Under the pieces are notes generated by a model. It was not told the DNA's origin, did no database searches, and saw only the letters and a program-made list of their open reading frames with translations. From positions 51,112-115,111 of the forward strand of contig CAIORQ010000001.1 in the NCBI GenBank assembly GCA_903860745.1: 64,000 nt of DNA, read 5' to 3'. Position 1 is the stretch's first letter, and every line of letters starts with the position of its first letter. This document shows positions 62,447 to 64,000 of this stretch, piece after piece. The position numbers and the translations under genes were made by a program. This DNA is from an uncultured Actinomycetes bacterium (GTDB lineage: Bacteria; Actinomycetota; Acidimicrobiia; Acidimicrobiales; RAAP-2).

Positions 62447-64000
62447 ATGGAATACGTACGCTGGTTCGACAAGATCCGCCTCGCCGACGCGCCGCTCGTC
62501 GGCGGCAAGGGCGCCAACCTGGGCGAGCTCACCGCCGGCGGGTTACCGGTCCCCCCGGGCTTCGTGGTGACCTCGGAGGCCTACCGCTACGCCATCGACC
62601 ACGCGGGCATCGCCGACCAGTTGGCCTCGATCCTGGCGGGGGCCAACCCCAACACCACCGCGGACCTCGATCGAGCGGCCAAGGAGGCACAGGGCCTGCT
62701 CCGTTCGGTCTCGCTGCCCGACGACCTGCGCACGGCGATCCTCGACGCCTACCACTCGCTGGGCAACCACGTCATCACGGCCGTGCGGTCCTCGGGCACC
62801 GGTGAGGATGCCGGGGACACGTCCTTCGCCGGGATGAACGTCACCTTCACCAACGTCTGCGGCGGCGACGACCTGCTGACCGCGATCGTGGGATGCTGGG
62901 CGTCGCTCTACGGTGCGCGCGTCATCTCCTATCGCCTCACCCGCGGACTTCCCGACGTTCCCGCCATGGGCGTCGTCGTGATGGAGATGATCCCCTCGGA
63001 GCTCTCGGGGGTGATGTTCACCGCCGACCCCTCGACGGGCGACACGAGCAAGATCGTCATCGACGCCGCCTTCGGTCAAGGCGAGGTCGTCGTCAGCGGA
63101 GAGGTGGAGCCCGACACCTACATCGTCGCCAAGGCCGGTCCGACGCTCGAACACGTGCGCGTGGGGACCAAGGACTTCAAGCTGGTGCGCGGCCCCGACG
63201 GCAAGGACCTGCACGTCGACCTCACGCCCGACGAAGCCTGTCGCCGCGTGCTCAGTGACGAGAACGTGCTGGAACTGGCGAGACTGGGTCTCGCCACCGA
63301 GGCCCACTACGGTTCGCCCCAGGACACGGAGTGGGCCTTCGCTCACGGACGCCTCTACCTGGTCCAGTCGCGACCCATCACCACCCTGGGTCAAGGAGAG
63401 GCCGTCGCAACCCCGGAAGCCGTCAGGCGACCCCTGGTCCAGGGCCTGGCCGCCTCGGCCGGACGCGCGGTCGGCGCGGTGCGAATCCTGGAGTCGGCGG
63501 ACCAGGGCGACGAGCTGTTGGCCGGCGAGGTGCTGGTGGCCAAGATGACCAGTCCCGATTGGGTACCCACCATGCGACGCGCGAGCGCCCTGATCACCGA
63601 CGGCGGCGGCATCACCTGTCACGCGGCCATCGTCTCGCGTGAACTTGGCGTTCCCTGCGTCGTCGGAGCGCGCAACGCGACCACCGTGCTGCGCAACGGC
63701 GAGATCGTCACGGTCGACGGCGCCGAGGGCTGCGTCTACGAGGGTGACGTGAAGACGAGCGCCGTCGCGAGCCCCAGCGCAACACCCGCCGCAGCGGGCG
63801 CCCCGGTACGCGCCGGAGCGCCGATGCCCCTCGCCACCAAGCTCTACGTCAACCTGGCCTTCGCCGAACACGCCGAGGAGGTCGCCCAACTCGACGTCGA
63901 CGGCGTGGGCCTGTTGCGCGCCGAATTCATGGTCACCGACGCCTTGGCCGGCGTGCACCCCAAGTTGCTCATCGAGCGCGGTGAACAGGGTCGCTTCATC
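62447..64000 (+). CDS. ppsA: Phosphoenolpyruvate synthase (3' end outside window)
   Basis: 518 codons are visible from the ATG at 62447 (GAGG 7 nt upstream); in-frame ATGs at 62405 and 62420 are alternatives. It begins with the PPDK/PEP-synthase ATP-binding domain (VGGKGANLGELTAGGLPVPPGF; SSGTGEDAGDTSFAGM; SRPITT). The phosphohistidine domain follows (GGGITCHAAIVSRELGVPCV, His codon at 63620-63622). The PEP-binding barrel starts near residue 460 and is cut by the window edge at RGEQGRFI. Reaction: pyruvate + ATP to PEP + AMP + Pi, gluconeogenic. A Pro/Ala-rich linker precedes the last domain. Confidence 0.88.
   Translation, partial: MEYVRWFDKIRLADAPLVGGKGANLGELTAGGLPVPPGFVVTSEAYRYAIDHAGIADQLASILAGANPNTTADLDRAAKEAQGLLRSVSLPDDLRTAILDAYHSLGNHVITAVRSSGTGEDAGDTSFAGMNVTFTNVCGGDDLLTAIVGCWASLYGARVISYRLTRGLPDVPAMGVVVMEMIPSELSGVMFTADPSTGDTSKIVIDAAFGQGEVVVSGEVEPDTYIVAKAGPTLEHVRVGTKDFKLVRGPDGKDLHVDLTPDEACRRVLSDENVLELARLGLATEAHYGSPQDTEWAFAHGRLYLVQSRPITTLGQGEAVATPEAVRRPLVQGLAASAGRAVGAVRILESADQGDELLAGEVLVAKMTSPDWVPTMRRASALITDGGGITCHAAIVSRELGVPCVVGARNATTVLRNGEIVTVDGAEGCVYEGDVKTSAVASPSATPAAAGAPVRAGAPMPLATKLYVNLAFAEHAEEVAQLDVDGVGLLRAEFMVTDALAGVHPKLLIERGEQGRFI

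Overview
The window is a GC-rich, gene-dense bacterial chromosome segment. Several traits point to Actinomycetota, most plausibly an Acidimicrobiia-like lineage: frequent GTG starts, start/stop overlaps of the ATGA/GTGA type, many apparently leaderless mRNAs (a TANNNT box 6-9 nt before the start codon), and secreted proteins with Thr-rich stalks. The taxonomic call is inference; no rRNA or tRNA gene was found.

Region 1 (1-17764, all on the minus strand) is devoted to the cell surface and phosphate-type ABC transport. It holds two complete Pst modules: pstB/pstC/pstA/pstS at 2021-6679 and pstS/pstC/pstA/pstB at 13546-17764. Four substrate-binding-like proteins are present. Between and upstream of them lie a DUF916 (WxL-system) membrane protein, a stalked membrane-anchored protein, and two Ig-repeat proteins, one with a C-terminal WxL-like domain. 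Eight genes (10103 to below 1) overlap or nearly abut and look like one transcript. Three of the secreted proteins share an N-terminal domain that I do not recognise. An 11-bp-period direct repeat resembling an actinobacterial PHO box precedes the operon.

Region 2 (18038-23867) holds an acyl carrier protein, a phosphopantetheinyl transferase and an SDR. These are followed by tryptophan 2,3-dioxygenase overlapping an ATP-grasp ligase, a convergent kynurenine-formamidase-like hydrolase, and a GNAT enzyme.

Region 3 (24135-45658) is an extracellular polysaccharide locus. It carries glycosyltransferases of GT4-, GT2- and GT-C-like types, a Wzx-like flippase, a stand-alone adenylation enzyme, an esterase, a two-domain alpha/beta hydrolase with altered nucleophile motifs, three GH16 enzymes and GalE. 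It includes a 1.15-kb stretch (33222-34377) with no convincing gene.

Region 4 (45797-52808) is signalling: a degenerate EAL protein, a hybrid histidine kinase, two OmpR-family response regulators, a secreted protein with eight CX5C repeats, and a bacterioferritin-comigratory-type peroxiredoxin.

Region 5 (52815-64000) is housekeeping and metabolic: a branched-chain 2-oxoacid dehydrogenase operon (E1alpha-E1beta-E2, no E3), an MFS transporter, RlmN, an SDR dehydrogenase, an ABC exporter, a small membrane protein, and the start of a PEP-synthase gene cut by the window end.
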